Assembly (NCBI RefSeq): GCF_900091625.1
Contig: NZ_FMIC01000002.1
Span: forward strand, 2,046,001-2,110,000
Reading direction: 5' to 3'
Source: Micromonospora peucetia
GTDB taxonomy: Bacteria; Actinomycetota; Actinomycetes; Mycobacteriales; Micromonosporaceae
Length of the DNA: 64,000 nt
Shown: positions 29,522-38,103 of the stretch, in pieces
Position numbering within the stretch: the first letter of the stretch is position 1
How the letters are laid out: every line of letters begins with the position of its first letter
Translations under genes and position numbers: made by a program
Notes under the pieces: generated by a model
Told to the model about the DNA's origin: nothing
The model's database searches: none
Seen by the model: the letters and a program-made list of their open reading frames with translations, nothing else

Positions 29522-30829
29522 GTGCATGACGACGGCAGGTACGACGATCCACGCGTGACCGGGTCGACGGGCGACCCGGTTTCACGTGAAACCGACTACC
29601 CGAGCTGGGCGCCCGACGGGCCGCCCCGCGGCCGGTCGACCCGACCGCCGGATCGTGATGCGGCAGCCCGGCCGGACGGTGTTGCGCCGGAGCCTCCGGC
29701 GCCGCGCGTCACGTTCGACGGGCCGCGCCCCGGCAATTCGCCCGGCGGTCGGGCGACCCCCATCCGGCGCAACGCCTCGACCTTGGCCCGGTTCGAGTCT
29801 CCCGTGCCGCAGCAGCCCATCCCCGACTCGGTGCCGGGCTCGACCCCCGAATCCGTTCCCGTCACGGACACGTCCGCGTCCCCGGCCGGCTCCCATGGGG
29901 CCGCCGCCGCCAAGGCCGCGTACGTTTCACGTGAAACCCCGACGCGCGAAGAGGATGACCCACCGTTGGCTATGGAGGCGATGCGCGCCGTGCAGATCCT
30001 GAATCCGAGTGGCGAGGTGACAATGCCTCGGCCGGAACGGACCCGGGTCATGTGCGTCGCGAACCAGAAGGGCGGCGTGGGAAAGACCACGACCACCGTG
30101 AACCTTGCGGTGGCGCTCGCCCTGCACGGCAACCGCGTGCTCGTGGTCGACCTGGACCCGCAGGGCAACGCTTCGACCGGGCTGAACGTCCCGCACCACA
30201 CCGGCGTGCCGGACGTCTACGACTGCCTCATCAACAGCGTTCCGCTGGAGGAGGTCGCCCAGGGCGTCGAGGGCATCCCCAACCTCTGGTGCGTACCGGC
30301 GACGATCGACCTTGCCGGCGCGGAGATCGAGCTGGTGTCGGTGGTCGCGCGCGAGTCCCGGCTGTCCCGGGCGATCGACGCCTACCCCGGCCAATTCGAC
30401 TACGTCTTCATCGACTGCCCGCCCTCGCTCGGCCTGCTCACGGTCAACGCGCTCGTGGCCGCGCAGGAGGTGCTCATTCCGATCCAGTGCGAGTACTACG
30501 CGCTGGAAGGGCTGAACCAGCTGATCAACAACATCAACCTGGTCCGTCAGCACCTCAACCCCAAGCTCGACGTCTCCACCATCCTGCTCACCATGTACGA
30601 CCGGCGTACCCGGCTGGCCGACGCCGTCGAGCAGGACGTGCGGAACCACTTCGGCGACAAGGTTCTCCAGGCGGTCATCCCCCGCAACGTCCGTGTTTCG
30701 GAGGCACCCAGCTACGGCCAGTCGGTGATGACCTACGATCCGGGATCGCGGGGGGCGACGAGCTATTTCGAAGCCGCCCAGGAGATCGCCGAGCGTGGCG
30801 TCAAGGAGCCGGTGAACCGGAATGCGTAG
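29522..30829 (+). CDS. parA: Chromosome partitioning ATPase ParA
   Basis: A 435-aa Walker-type ATPase that moves ParB-bound origins. The ATPase domain starts near residue 177: VMCVANQKGGVGKTTTTVNL (deviant Walker A), VLVVDLDPQGNAST, FDYVFIDCPPSLGLLT. A disordered extension of about 145-170 residues precedes it. Two parS sites lie inside this extension and are read in frame as VSRET (29579 and 29924). GTG 29522 is used; a GTG at 29555 is possible. It is 28 nt upstream of parB. The 276-nt gap before it shows nothing notable. Confidence 0.95.
   Translation: MHDDGRYDDPRVTGSTGDPVSRETDYPSWAPDGPPRGRSTRPPDRDAAARPDGVAPEPPAPRVTFDGPRPGNSPGGRATPIRRNASTLARFESPVPQQPIPDSVPGSTPESVPVTDTSASPAGSHGAAAAKAAYVSRETPTREEDDPPLAMEAMRAVQILNPSGEVTMPRPERTRVMCVANQKGGVGKTTTTVNLAVALALHGNRVLVVDLDPQGNASTGLNVPHHTGVPDVYDCLINSVPLEEVAQGVEGIPNLWCVPATIDLAGAEIELVSVVARESRLSRAIDAYPGQFDYVFIDCPPSLGLLTVNALVAAQEVLIPIQCEYYALEGLNQLINNINLVRQHLNPKLDVSTILLTMYDRRTRLADAVEQDVRNHFGDKVLQAVIPRNVRVSEAPSYGQSVMTYDPGSRGATSYFEAAQEIAERGVKEPVNRNA
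29579..29592. other. parS: parS site 1
   Basis: A perfect GTTTCACGTGAAAC palindrome inside the 5' part of parA; it encodes VSRET in the parA frame. Confidence 0.93.
29924..29937. other. parS: parS site 2
   Basis: A perfect GTTTCACGTGAAAC inside parA, again read as VSRET; 345 bp from site 1, a multiple of three. Confidence 0.93.
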
Positions 30830-30856
30830 TGCGGAACAGTCGCTGGGAGGCGTGGC

Positions 30857-31939
30857 ATGAAGAACCGTCCTCGGGGCGGTCTGGGACGGGGCCTTGGGGC
30901 GCTCATCCCGACCGGGCCGGCGCCGACCGCCGTGATCGAGCCGATCACCCCCGCCGAACCGATCAGCACGGCTGAGACGTTGGCGGCCGACGTCGTCGCC
31001 GGCGCGCAGACGGCCGCCGACGACGGCGCCGGCGCGCAGACCGAGGCGGCGGCAACGGCCGTGGTGAGCCCGGCCGTTGCGGCGCAGCCCGAGCCTCAGC
31101 CCGTGCTCAGCCCGGTGCCGGGTGCCAGGTTCGCTGAGATCCCGGTCGACGCGATCGTGCCGAACCCGAAACAGCCCCGCCAGGTCTTCGACGAGGACGC
31201 CCTGGAGGAGCTGAAGACCTCGATCCAGGAGGTCGGCTTTCTCCAGCCGATCGTCGTACGGCAGCTCGACGACGAGAAGTACGAGCTGGTCATGGGCGAA
31301 CGGCGCTGGCGGGCCGCAGAGGCCGTCGGGCGGGAGAACATTCCGGCGATCATCCGGGACACCCGCGACGACGCCATGCTCCGCGACGCGTTGCTGGAGA
31401 ACATCCATCGGGCGAACCTGAACCCGCTGGAAGAGGCAGCCGCCTACCAGCAGCTGCTGGACGAGTTCGGCGCCACCCACGAGGAGCTCGCCCGACGCAT
31501 CGGGCGGAGCCGGCCGCAGATCTCGAACACCATTCGCCTGCTCAACCTGCCGGCGCCGGTGCAGACGCGGGTCGCCGCAGGCATCCTCTCTGCCGGGCAC
31601 GCTCGCGCGCTGCTGAGCCTCGACGATTCCGAGGCGCAGGAACAGCTCGCACTCCGCATCGTCGCCGAGGGGATCTCGGTCCGCGCGACCGAGGAGATCG
31701 TCGCGCTGGCCCTGAGCGATGGTACGAGCACGAAGGAGGCGGCCAAGCGCCGTCCGAGGCCGCACGCCCCCGCGCTCACGGATCTGGCCGACCGGCTCTC
31801 CGACCGGTTCGACACCCGCGTGAAGGTGGACATCGGCCGGAGTAAGGGCAAGATCACGATTGAGTTCGCGACGGTCGACGACCTGGAGCGGATCGTCGAC
31901 CTCATCGGCGTCGGCCAGGAGGAGGAGCCGGAGGCCTGA
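30857..31939 (+). CDS. parB: Chromosome partitioning protein ParB
   Basis: A 360-aa CTPase clamp that loads at parS. The N-terminal [12 protein letters not shown] peptide (ParA contact) is followed by a disordered linker to about residue 90. The ParB/Srx core has [17 protein letters not shown] and the CTP motif [10 protein letters not shown] helix-turn-helix is at [22 protein letters not shown], and the C-terminal dimerisation domain is at about 310-360. Six parS sites lie within 4 kb. Confidence 0.96.
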   Translation: MKNRPRGGLGRGLGALIPTGPAPTAVIEPITPAEPISTAETLAADVVAGAQTAADDGAGAQTEAAATAVVSPAVAAQPEPQPVLSPVPGARFAEIPVDAIVPNPKQPRQVFDEDALEELKTSIQEVGFLQPIVVRQLDDEKYELVMGERRWRAAEAVGRENIPAIIRDTRDDAMLRDALLENIHRANLNPLEEAAAYQQLLDEFGATHEELARRIGRSRPQISNTIRLLNLPAPVQTRVAAGILSAGHARALLSLDDSEAQEQLALRIVAEGISVRATEEIVALALSDGTSTKEAAKRRPRPHAPALTDLADRLSDRFDTRVKVDIGRSKGKITIEFATVDDLERIVDLIGVGQEEEPEA

Positions 31940-32001
31940 CCTCCGTCGGCCCGGTCGGCTGTACGACCGGGTTCGGTGCCGATGTGAACGGCAGTATCGC
32001 C

Positions 32002-32030
32002 GGCCGCGTGACCCCTCAGGTCACGCGGCC
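32002..32030 (+). terminator. Terminator after parAB
   Basis: GGCCGCGTGACC (32002-32013), loop CCTCA, GGTCACGCGGCC (32019-32030): a perfect 12-bp hairpin 63 nt downstream of the parB stop. Confidence 0.75.
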
Positions 32031-32101
32031 GCTTCGTGTGCTGCGGGTCGAGGCGCCGGTAGCTCATCAGGTGAGGCGACTCGTCCGAGCCCCGCTGGTG
32101 A

Positions 32102-32484
32102 TTATCGTCCAGTTGACTCTGATGCGTCATGACTGTCCAACGCGGGTGGTGTGCCGGTGGCCGAGGGCCGCCGCAGCGAGATTGGCCGCTCGCACAGGGC
32201 AACCGAGTTGCGACCCGGCACGTCGACCGTTCTGACGTGCCGGAAGCCTTGACCGAGGTAGTAGCGGTGCAGGGCGGCGTTGGCCTTCCAGGCGTTCAGT
32301 CGCAGGTAGGCCTCCTCGCCTGGGCGGCCCGCCAGGCCGCCTCGTGCAGCATCCGGGCACCGAGTCCCTGACCGTTGTAGGACCGGCCCACGGCGAGGTG
32401 GCGGACGTGCAGCGGTACGTCCAGGCCGCCGGAGGCCGTCCAGAATTCCTCGTCCGGGTGTACTTGCGGAGCCATGGGAAGCAA
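32102..32484 (-). pseudogene. Broken GNAT acetyltransferase
   Basis: Reverse-strand remnant of a GNAT N-acetyltransferase in two frames. The first frame gives LHVRHLAVGRSYNGQGLGAR (acetyl-CoA loop) and ends after RAAQAR. The second continues EEAYLRLNAWKANAALHRYY and LGQGFRHVRTVDVPGRNSVA. The switch lies near 32308-32325. The N-terminal half of the enzyme is missing, since a stop occurs inside the parS site just upstream (32491). Both truncation and frameshift argue for a decayed gene; a sequencing error could explain only the frameshift. Confidence 0.75.
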
Positions 32485-32490
32485 TCCGGT

Positions 32491-32504
32491 GTTTCACGTG
32501 AAAC
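32491..32504. other. parS: parS site 3
   Basis: Perfect GTTTCACGTGAAAC in non-coding DNA downstream of parB. Confidence 0.93.
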
Positions 32505-32574
32505 CCAAGGCGTGGATCAGGGGAATTCGGGAGCCCTCGCCGCCGTTTCCCGGTCGCCAGGTGCAGGGCGGCCG

Positions 32575-32588
32575 GTTTCACGTGAAAC
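32575..32588. other. parS: parS site 4
   Basis: Perfect GTTTCACGTGAAAC, 84 bp from site 3. Confidence 0.93.
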
Positions 32589-33404
32589 CCGTCCCGCCTG
32601 TGCACCCGCCGGTCTGTGCGGTCCTGATCGCGGCGTGGGTCGTTCGACCCGCGGGTGAACCCACGCCGGCCTCCCTCCCGGCGAACAGGGGCCCGCAGGG
32701 CGTCGGAGTGGAGGCCGGCCTCGGCGAGTTGGAGCCGAGCGCCGTCATGGCCCCCTCCGGTATCACGGCACCGCCGCGACACCGCCGCCGTTCTCGGAAG
32801 CCGGGGCTGGGCGGGCGCCCCGCACGTCCCACCGTTAGACGCCCTCAGAACGTCGTGCCGGCGCGTTGACGTCCCAGCCGTGACGGCACCACGGTCGTTG
32901 GCGTCCAGCGTGCCCAGGGCCGTACCGCCGGGCTTCTGATTCGCTTGGCGCCCTGGCGCCGTGAGAGAACCTGGTTCGTCTGGGGTCCCACCGCCTCGAC
33001 GGCGGCCGTCCCCGGTGGTCGGGCGCTCTCTCCGCAGGTGCGCGGTTGGTGCCAGCCGGACGCGTGCGTCGCGGTGAGGGTGACCCCGAACAGGTCGGCG
33101 ACACGAAGATGCGGAACCCGCTGTCGCCCGGCGCGACTGGCACCGCCCCGTGACCAGGGTGCAACTTCGGTGCCCGACGGCGTGAGTGCAACTCTGGCGA
33201 AGATGCTCCGCCACCGCTACCCGTCGGTGGCGGAGCGACATGCGGCCAACCGTCGTCGCTGGCCCGCCTGTCCGGTCTCACCCCTGCCCCGACTTGCAGG
33301 CGCCGACCCGCAGGTTTCGCCGACCCGACCTCCAACGATTCCCGAGCTGCGGGGCATCAGCGGTGGCTGGCTGGCGAGGGCGAAGCCTGTCGGTCGCGCC
33401 TCTG
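32589..33404. other. Gene-free stretch between parS sites
   Basis: Frames of up to 156 codons exist here, but none has recognisable protein character. A 12-bp hairpin with loop of 8 (GCTCCGCCACCG at 33205-33216, complement at 33225-33236) is the only clear structure. It may hold decayed genes. Confidence 0.5.
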
Positions 33405-33418
33405 GTTTCACGTGAAAC
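33405..33418. other. parS: parS site 5
   Basis: Perfect GTTTCACGTGAAAC, 46 bp before a pair of DnaA boxes. Confidence 0.93.
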
Positions 33419-33463
33419 CGGCGCCTCCGACTCGACAGAGAATTTGGGAGGCGGGCCCGAAAG

Positions 33464-33588
33464 TTATCCACAGGGGTTATCCACAGGGTCACCCCGTTTC
33501 ACGTGAAACCCCGCGTGGAACGGGGTGCCAGCCTGTGGATGACGGCATGTGTTCGGGGTCTCATCGGCCTGTGGATACCTGTGGACAG
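33464..33588. promoter_or_regulatory. DnaA-box cluster beside parS
   Basis: Perfect TTATCCACA at 33464-33472 and 33477-33485, then reverse-oriented TGTGGATGA 33534, TGTGGATAC 33570 and TGTGGACAG 33580. parS sites 5 and 6 flank or interrupt the cluster. It is about 10.5 kb from oriC and just upstream of the HIT-like gene. Confidence 0.65.
33496..33509. other. parS: parS site 6
   Basis: Perfect GTTTCACGTGAAAC inside the DnaA-box cluster. Confidence 0.93.
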
Positions 33589-33684
33589 AGTTGCTCTCCG
33601 CCCCGTATCGCGGCCGGAGTGACACCGCTCCGTCGATCGTTCGGGGTAGGGACAGCGGTGCCGGAACCGGTTAGTGTCAGCGTC

Positions 33685-34401
33685 GTGCACGACACCCCTC
33701 CGTTAGTTCCGGACTTCACCCAGTGGCCGTCCTTTCCCTTCGAGGGCGACCTTCGTGTAAGGCAACTCGATGACCCGGTCCCGGTCGAACCGCCGCGTAA
33801 GGGCGAGGGGCACCGGGAATGCACGGCCTGCAAGGCCCCCGACGACGCCTACATCTGGGTGGGTGAGCGATGGCGGGTACGCGCCATGGACCGCCCCACC
33901 GGGCTGCCGATGGTGCTGATCCTGGAATCCCGTTCGCATCTGGATCTCGGAGACCTGCCGAATCTCCTCGCCGCCGAGTTGGGCGTGATGACCGTACGGC
34001 TGGAGCGGGCCATCCGGTCCCTCGACGGGGTCGCCCGGGTGCACGTCAACCGCTGGGGTGACGGCTCGGCGCACCTGCACATGTGGTTCCTCGCCCGCCC
34101 CTACGGACAGCTCCAGCTACGGGGGACCTTCCTCTCCCTGTGGGACTCCATCCTGCCGCCCATCTCGGAGGCGCGGTGGCGGGAGAACCTCGCCATGGTC
34201 GCCGCCTGGCTGGCGGAGTTCGGGGGGCGCCCGCTGGCTGAGCCCCCGCGTATCCAGTGGCAGGCGCCGTCCAGCTTCACCGGGCAGCCCCCGGCCGACG
34301 AAGAGCCTCCGGAGGGCGAGCCGGTGTCCGTGATCGGGTCCGCCGAGGAGACTCCGCCAACAGAGGAGCCGGAGGTCGAGGCACCCACCAGGGACGCCTA
34401 A
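33685..34401 (+). CDS. HIT-like fold conserved protein
   Basis: A 238-aa protein. An N-terminal ECTACKAPDDAYIWVGERWRVR with a C-x-x-C pair is followed by LPMVLILESRSHLDLGDLP and ARVHVNRWGDGSAHLHMWFLARP. This resembles histidine-triad (HIT) nucleotide hydrolase organisation, with HLHMW in place of HxHxHxx, so the third His is lost and catalysis is doubtful. The tail is acidic and disordered. The start is uncertain: GTG 33685 (VHDTPPLVPDF) follows a TAGTGT -10-like element at 33672 and could be leaderless; GTG 33658 is the alternative. The gene sits between the parS/DnaA-box cluster and a VOC gene. Confidence 0.7.
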   Translation: MHDTPPLVPDFTQWPSFPFEGDLRVRQLDDPVPVEPPRKGEGHRECTACKAPDDAYIWVGERWRVRAMDRPTGLPMVLILESRSHLDLGDLPNLLAAELGVMTVRLERAIRSLDGVARVHVNRWGDGSAHLHMWFLARPYGQLQLRGTFLSLWDSILPPISEARWRENLAMVAAWLAEFGGRPLAEPPRIQWQAPSSFTGQPPADEEPPEGEPVSVIGSAEETPPTEEPEVEAPTRDA

Positions 34402-34530
34402 GGCCCGTGTCGAAGTCGGTCACAGCCACTCGTTGATGGCGCGAGGTGAATGGTGGCCGCCTGCTCCACGCCGAACGGTCACTCCGGTTCGGGCACCACC
34501 GCAGACTCGACGGGCCCTAGCATCGGCGGC

Positions 34531-35268
34531 ATGGCAACGCGGCTGGTTCAAATCAACATGAAGGCTCGGGACGACTCCGCGCTGGGCGGTTTCTGGGCGG
34601 AGGCGCTCGGCTGGAGAGTCTCCAGCGAGGGACCCGGCGTGACCAACCTCGAACCCGAGGGCTTCGTCTACCCCGACCCCGTCGCTGTCTGTCTCGACCT
34701 CATCGTCTCCCCGGAACCCAAGACGGTGAAGAACCGCGTGCACGTCGACCTCGCCACCACCTCGGCGGCCCATCAGGCGGAGGTGGTCACGCGCCTGAAG
34801 GATCTCGGCGCAACACCTGCCGACGTAGGCCAGGGCGACGTCCCATGGACGGTCATGGCCGATCCAGAGGGCAACGAGTTCTGCGTGCTGGACTGGCACG
34901 ACCCGAACCGAGACACCGGACCGATCGCCACGGTAGTGGTCGACTGCGCGAATCCGCGAGCCATGGCCCGCTTCTGGGGCAAGGCCATGGACTGGACCCT
35001 GCACAAGGTGACCGACCACAACGCGGTACTGCGCTCCGCCAAGGGCGTCGGCCCATATCTGCAGTTCCTCCGCACACCCGACGTGAAGACCGTGTGGAAC
35101 CGCGTCCATCTCGACCTCCGCCCATACCCAGGTGACGACCTGGAGGCCGAGGCGGCCAGACTGCGGACTCTCGGCGCCACCGCCATCGACCTAGGCCAAA
35201 ACGATGTCCCGTGGACCGTCCTCGCAGACCCGGAAGGCAACGAGTTCTGCCTCCTCACCCCAGGCTGA
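34531..35268 (+). CDS. VOC-family (glyoxalase-like) protein
   Basis: A 245-aa protein made of two vicinal-oxygen-chelate modules: residues 1-120 and 128-245. Each ends with the same motif, DVPWTVMADPEGNEFCVL and DVPWTVLADPEGNEFCLL, showing internal duplication. The metal-site pattern of each half includes HVDL or HLDL and the terminal Glu of GNEF. Such actinobacterial proteins are usually annotated as glyoxalase-like with unknown substrate. The gene converges on the ddl gene. Confidence 0.88.
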   Translation: MATRLVQINMKARDDSALGGFWAEALGWRVSSEGPGVTNLEPEGFVYPDPVAVCLDLIVSPEPKTVKNRVHVDLATTSAAHQAEVVTRLKDLGATPADVGQGDVPWTVMADPEGNEFCVLDWHDPNRDTGPIATVVVDCANPRAMARFWGKAMDWTLHKVTDHNAVLRSAKGVGPYLQFLRTPDVKTVWNRVHLDLRPYPGDDLEAEAARLRTLGATAIDLGQNDVPWTVLADPEGNEFCLLTPG

Positions 35269-35332
35269 CCTGAGCCCCCGTCAGCCGCTCACTACGGCCA
35301 CCAGCCCGGACTTTGCGACACGCTCTGGACGC

Positions 35333-35381
35333 GCGACGGGCGGCCACTCGGAGGAACTTCCTCCGAGTGGCCGCCCGTCGC
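35333..35381. terminator. 24-bp perfect hairpin between converging genes
   Basis: Arms 35333-35356 and 35358-35381 are perfectly complementary around a single central C. It lies between the VOC gene (+) and the ddl gene (-) and could stop both. Imperfect repeats of GTCGGACCGCGGTGCGGCTG-type sequence follow to about 35490. Confidence 0.7.
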
Positions 35382-35489
35382 AGGTCGGAACGGGGTGTGG
35401 CTGACCGTGGCAGATCGGGACCGGTGCGGCTGGCCAGTGCGGGTCGGACCGCGGTGCGGCTGACCTGTGGGGTGTGGCAGACCGGTCGG

Positions 35490-36488
35490 TCAGGGGTGTC
35501 GGGCTGCGGCGCGGGCCACCAGGGTCCCGACCATCCTGCCGAAGTCCAGGCCGGCTGCCTGGACCGCGAGCGGCAGCAGCGAGGTCTCGGTCATCCCCGG
35601 CGAGACGTTGACCTCCAGCACGTGCGGCTGCCCGGCGGAGTCCACGATGAGGTCGACGCGGCTCAGATCGCGTAGGCCCAGCGCGGTGTGTGCGGCCAGC
35701 GCGACGTCGGCCACCGCGTTGGCCACCTCCGGCTCCAGTCGTGCGGGCGTGTGCCAGGTCGTCCGGCCGGCGGTGTAGCGGGCGGCGTAGTCGTACACCC
35801 CGTTGCGGGGGACGATCTCCACCGCCGGCAGGGCGCGCGGCCCGTTGCCCAGGTCGACCACGGAGACCGCAACGTCCATGCCGGGCACGTACCGCTCGAC
35901 CAGCGCCGTCGAGTCGTACGCGAAGCAGCCGACCATCGCGGCCGGCAGGGATGCCGCGTCCCGGACCACGGCGGCGCCCAGCCCCGAACCGCCCTGGGTG
36001 GGCTTCACCATGAGCGGCAGCCCCAGCCGCTCGACGATCCGGTCCAGCACCGCCACAGCGCCCAACTCGGAGAACCGGTCGTGCGGAAGGGCGACCCAGT
36101 CGGGGGTCGGGATGCCGGCCTCGCGGAGCACCGCCTTTGCCGAGGGCTTGTCCCAGGCGAGCCGCGACGCGCGGGCGTCGCACCCCACGTACGGGATGCC
36201 GCAGAGGTCGAGTACTCCGCGCAGCGATCCGTCCTCGCCGGTGGCACCGTGCAGGGCGATCACGACGGCGTCCGGTGGATCGGCGGTGAGGGCGGGCAGC
36301 AGCGCCACGTCGGCGTCCCGCAACTCGGCGTCCATCCCGACCGCGCGCAGCGCGTCGAGCACCCGGCGCCCGGACCGGAGCGAGACGTCACGTTCGTAGG
36401 AGAGGCCGCCGGCGAGCACCAGCACCCGCAGGTCGGCGGTGACGGCCGGGTCGGTCACGAGAGCACGGTCGGCAGCGGTGGGAGCCAT
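35490..36488 (-). CDS. D-alanine--D-alanine ligase family protein
   Basis: A 332-aa ATP-grasp enzyme. Substrate-binding N-domain VLVLAGGLSYERDVSLRSGRR is typical of Ddl. Then come ALHGATGEDGSLRGVLDLCGIPYVGCDA, the ATP loop KPTQGGSGLGAAVV and the metal site VLEVNVSPGMTETSLLP. Expected to ligate D-Ala or related substrates for peptidoglycan; it may be a second ligase beside a main Ddl elsewhere. ATG 36488 is 7 nt after the aminotransferase stop, so the two genes probably form an operon. Confidence 0.85.
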   Translation of the reverse strand: MAPTAADRALVTDPAVTADLRVLVLAGGLSYERDVSLRSGRRVLDALRAVGMDAELRDADVALLPALTADPPDAVVIALHGATGEDGSLRGVLDLCGIPYVGCDARASRLAWDKPSAKAVLREAGIPTPDWVALPHDRFSELGAVAVLDRIVERLGLPLMVKPTQGGSGLGAAVVRDAASLPAAMVGCFAYDSTALVERYVPGMDVAVSVVDLGNGPRALPAVEIVPRNGVYDYAARYTAGRTTWHTPARLEPEVANAVADVALAAHTALGLRDLSRVDLIVDSAGQPHVLEVNVSPGMTETSLLPLAVQAAGLDFGRMVGTLVARAAARHP

Positions 36489-36495
36489 GCCGGAA

Positions 36496-37809
36496 TCATG
36501 CCAAGTCGGGTCCCGGCGTGTCCGCGCCGGCCTGCCCGCGCCGCGCACCGGGGCGGCCGACCGCGCCGAACACCCGCCGCATGGCGATGTCCTGCTCCAT
36601 CACGCCGGCCAGCCGACGCACACCCTCGCGGATCCGCTCGGGGGACGGGAACGAGAAGTTGAGCCGCATGTTGCCGGTGCCGGTGCCGTCGGCGTAGAAG
36701 CCGGTGCCCGGCACGTATGCCACCCGGGCGGCGATGGCCCGCGGCATCATCGCCTTCGAGTCGAGGCCGTCGGGCAGGGTCGCCCAGACGAAGAGGCCGC
36801 CGCCCGGCGTCGTCCAGGTCGTGCCGGCGGGCATCAGGTCGTCCAGTGCGGCGAGCATCGCGTCTCGGCGTTCCCGGTAGACCTCGCGGTAGACCTTGAG
36901 CTGCTCCCGCCAGGGCATGGTGCCGAGGTAGGTGGAGACGGCGGCCTGCGCGTAGCCGCTCGGGCAGAGGATCTGCGCCTCGCTGGCGATGACCAGCTTG
37001 TCGCGGACGGCGTGCGGCGCGAGGATCCAGCCGACCCGCAGACCGGGGGCGAAGGTCTTGGAGAAGGTGCTGAGGTAGAAGACCCCGTCGCGGCGCCGCG
37101 CGCGCAGCGGCGCCGGCGCGTCCCCCTCGAAACCCAGCTGACCGTACGGGTCGTCCTCGACCACCAGCAGGCCGGCGCGCTCGCAGATGTCGAGCACCCG
37201 CTCCCGCCGCTCCTCGGTCAGCGTCACGCCGGTCGGGTTCTGGTAGGTGGGGATGGTGTAGAGGAACTTGACCCGCCGGCCGGCGCGCGCCTGCTCGGCG
37301 ATGACCGCTTCCAGCGCCTCCGGAATCAGCCCGTCGTCGTCCATCGGCACGTGCGCGACCTGCGCCTGGGCGGCCTGGAACACCCCGAGCGCGCCGACGT
37401 AGGTCGGCCCCTCGGCGAGCACCACGTCCCCCGGGTCGAGGAAGAGCCGGGCCACCAGGTCGAGGGCCTGCTGCCCGCCAACGGTGACCACCACGTCGTC
37501 CGGGGAAGCGCCGCAGGCGGCGTCGATGCCGGAGAGGGCCATCACCTCGCAGATCCGCTCGCGCAGCTCAAGGGTGCCCTGGCCGATGCCGTACTGGAGG
37601 GTGGTGGCGCCGTGCTCGGCGCCGAGCCGGCCGAGCATCTCGCCGACCGCGTCGAGCGGCAGGGCCGCGATGTAGGGAGCGCCGCCAGCGAGCGAGACCA
37701 CCTCCGGCCGGCTGGCCACCGCGAAGAGCGCGCGGATCTCCGAGGCGGTCATGCCCCGCACCCGGCGGGCGTACCGGTCGGTGTAGTCGTCGAGCGTCGT
37801 GCCGGTCAT
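36496..37809 (-). CDS. PLP-dependent aminotransferase, class I/II (LysN/MocR-like)
   Basis: A 437-aa fold-type I aminotransferase without the N-terminal helix-turn-helix of MocR regulators. PLP-binding features: SLAGGAPYIAALP, LQYGIGQGTLELRE, PTYQNPTGVTLT, EDDPYGQLGF and STFSKTFAPGLRVGW (Lys at about 254). It resembles 2-aminoadipate/branched-chain-type aminotransferases. ATG 37809 follows a region with GGTGATG. Coupling to the ATP-grasp ligase suggests amino-acid supply for a dipeptide product, which is an inference. Confidence 0.88.
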   Translation of the reverse strand: MTGTTLDDYTDRYARRVRGMTASEIRALFAVASRPEVVSLAGGAPYIAALPLDAVGEMLGRLGAEHGATTLQYGIGQGTLELRERICEVMALSGIDAACGASPDDVVVTVGGQQALDLVARLFLDPGDVVLAEGPTYVGALGVFQAAQAQVAHVPMDDDGLIPEALEAVIAEQARAGRRVKFLYTIPTYQNPTGVTLTEERRERVLDICERAGLLVVEDDPYGQLGFEGDAPAPLRARRRDGVFYLSTFSKTFAPGLRVGWILAPHAVRDKLVIASEAQILCPSGYAQAAVSTYLGTMPWREQLKVYREVYRERRDAMLAALDDLMPAGTTWTTPGGGLFVWATLPDGLDSKAMMPRAIAARVAYVPGTGFYADGTGTGNMRLNFSFPSPERIREGVRRLAGVMEQDIAMRRVFGAVGRPGARRGQAGADTPGPDLA

Positions 37810-38103
37810 GACATCACCTCGATGGCTGCTCGGGTGGCTCCCACCCCGGCGTACCCGGGACACCGACGACCATGGCGACGCGGGACGCCGGTGTCGATCC
37901 TAGCCGCCACCTGGCAGGACGTCACCGGGACGTGACGGGCGTCCACATCGCGGACCCCGGTCGGCAACCTCGGAAGGAGGGGCATTCGCGCGTCCCCTCC
38001 CACGGCGTCCGTTCGCGGCGTACGATCGCTCGTCGGGGGCAGGAAGGCGGCGTTGTCATTCCGGTGCCGCTCTCGCCCCTGAGCCTAGTGTGGGGATGCG
38101 TCA

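Noticed and set aside
32945..33415. 156-codon frame between parS sites as a gene
   Set aside because: It reads through a parS site at its end, has no ribosome site and has random high-GC composition.
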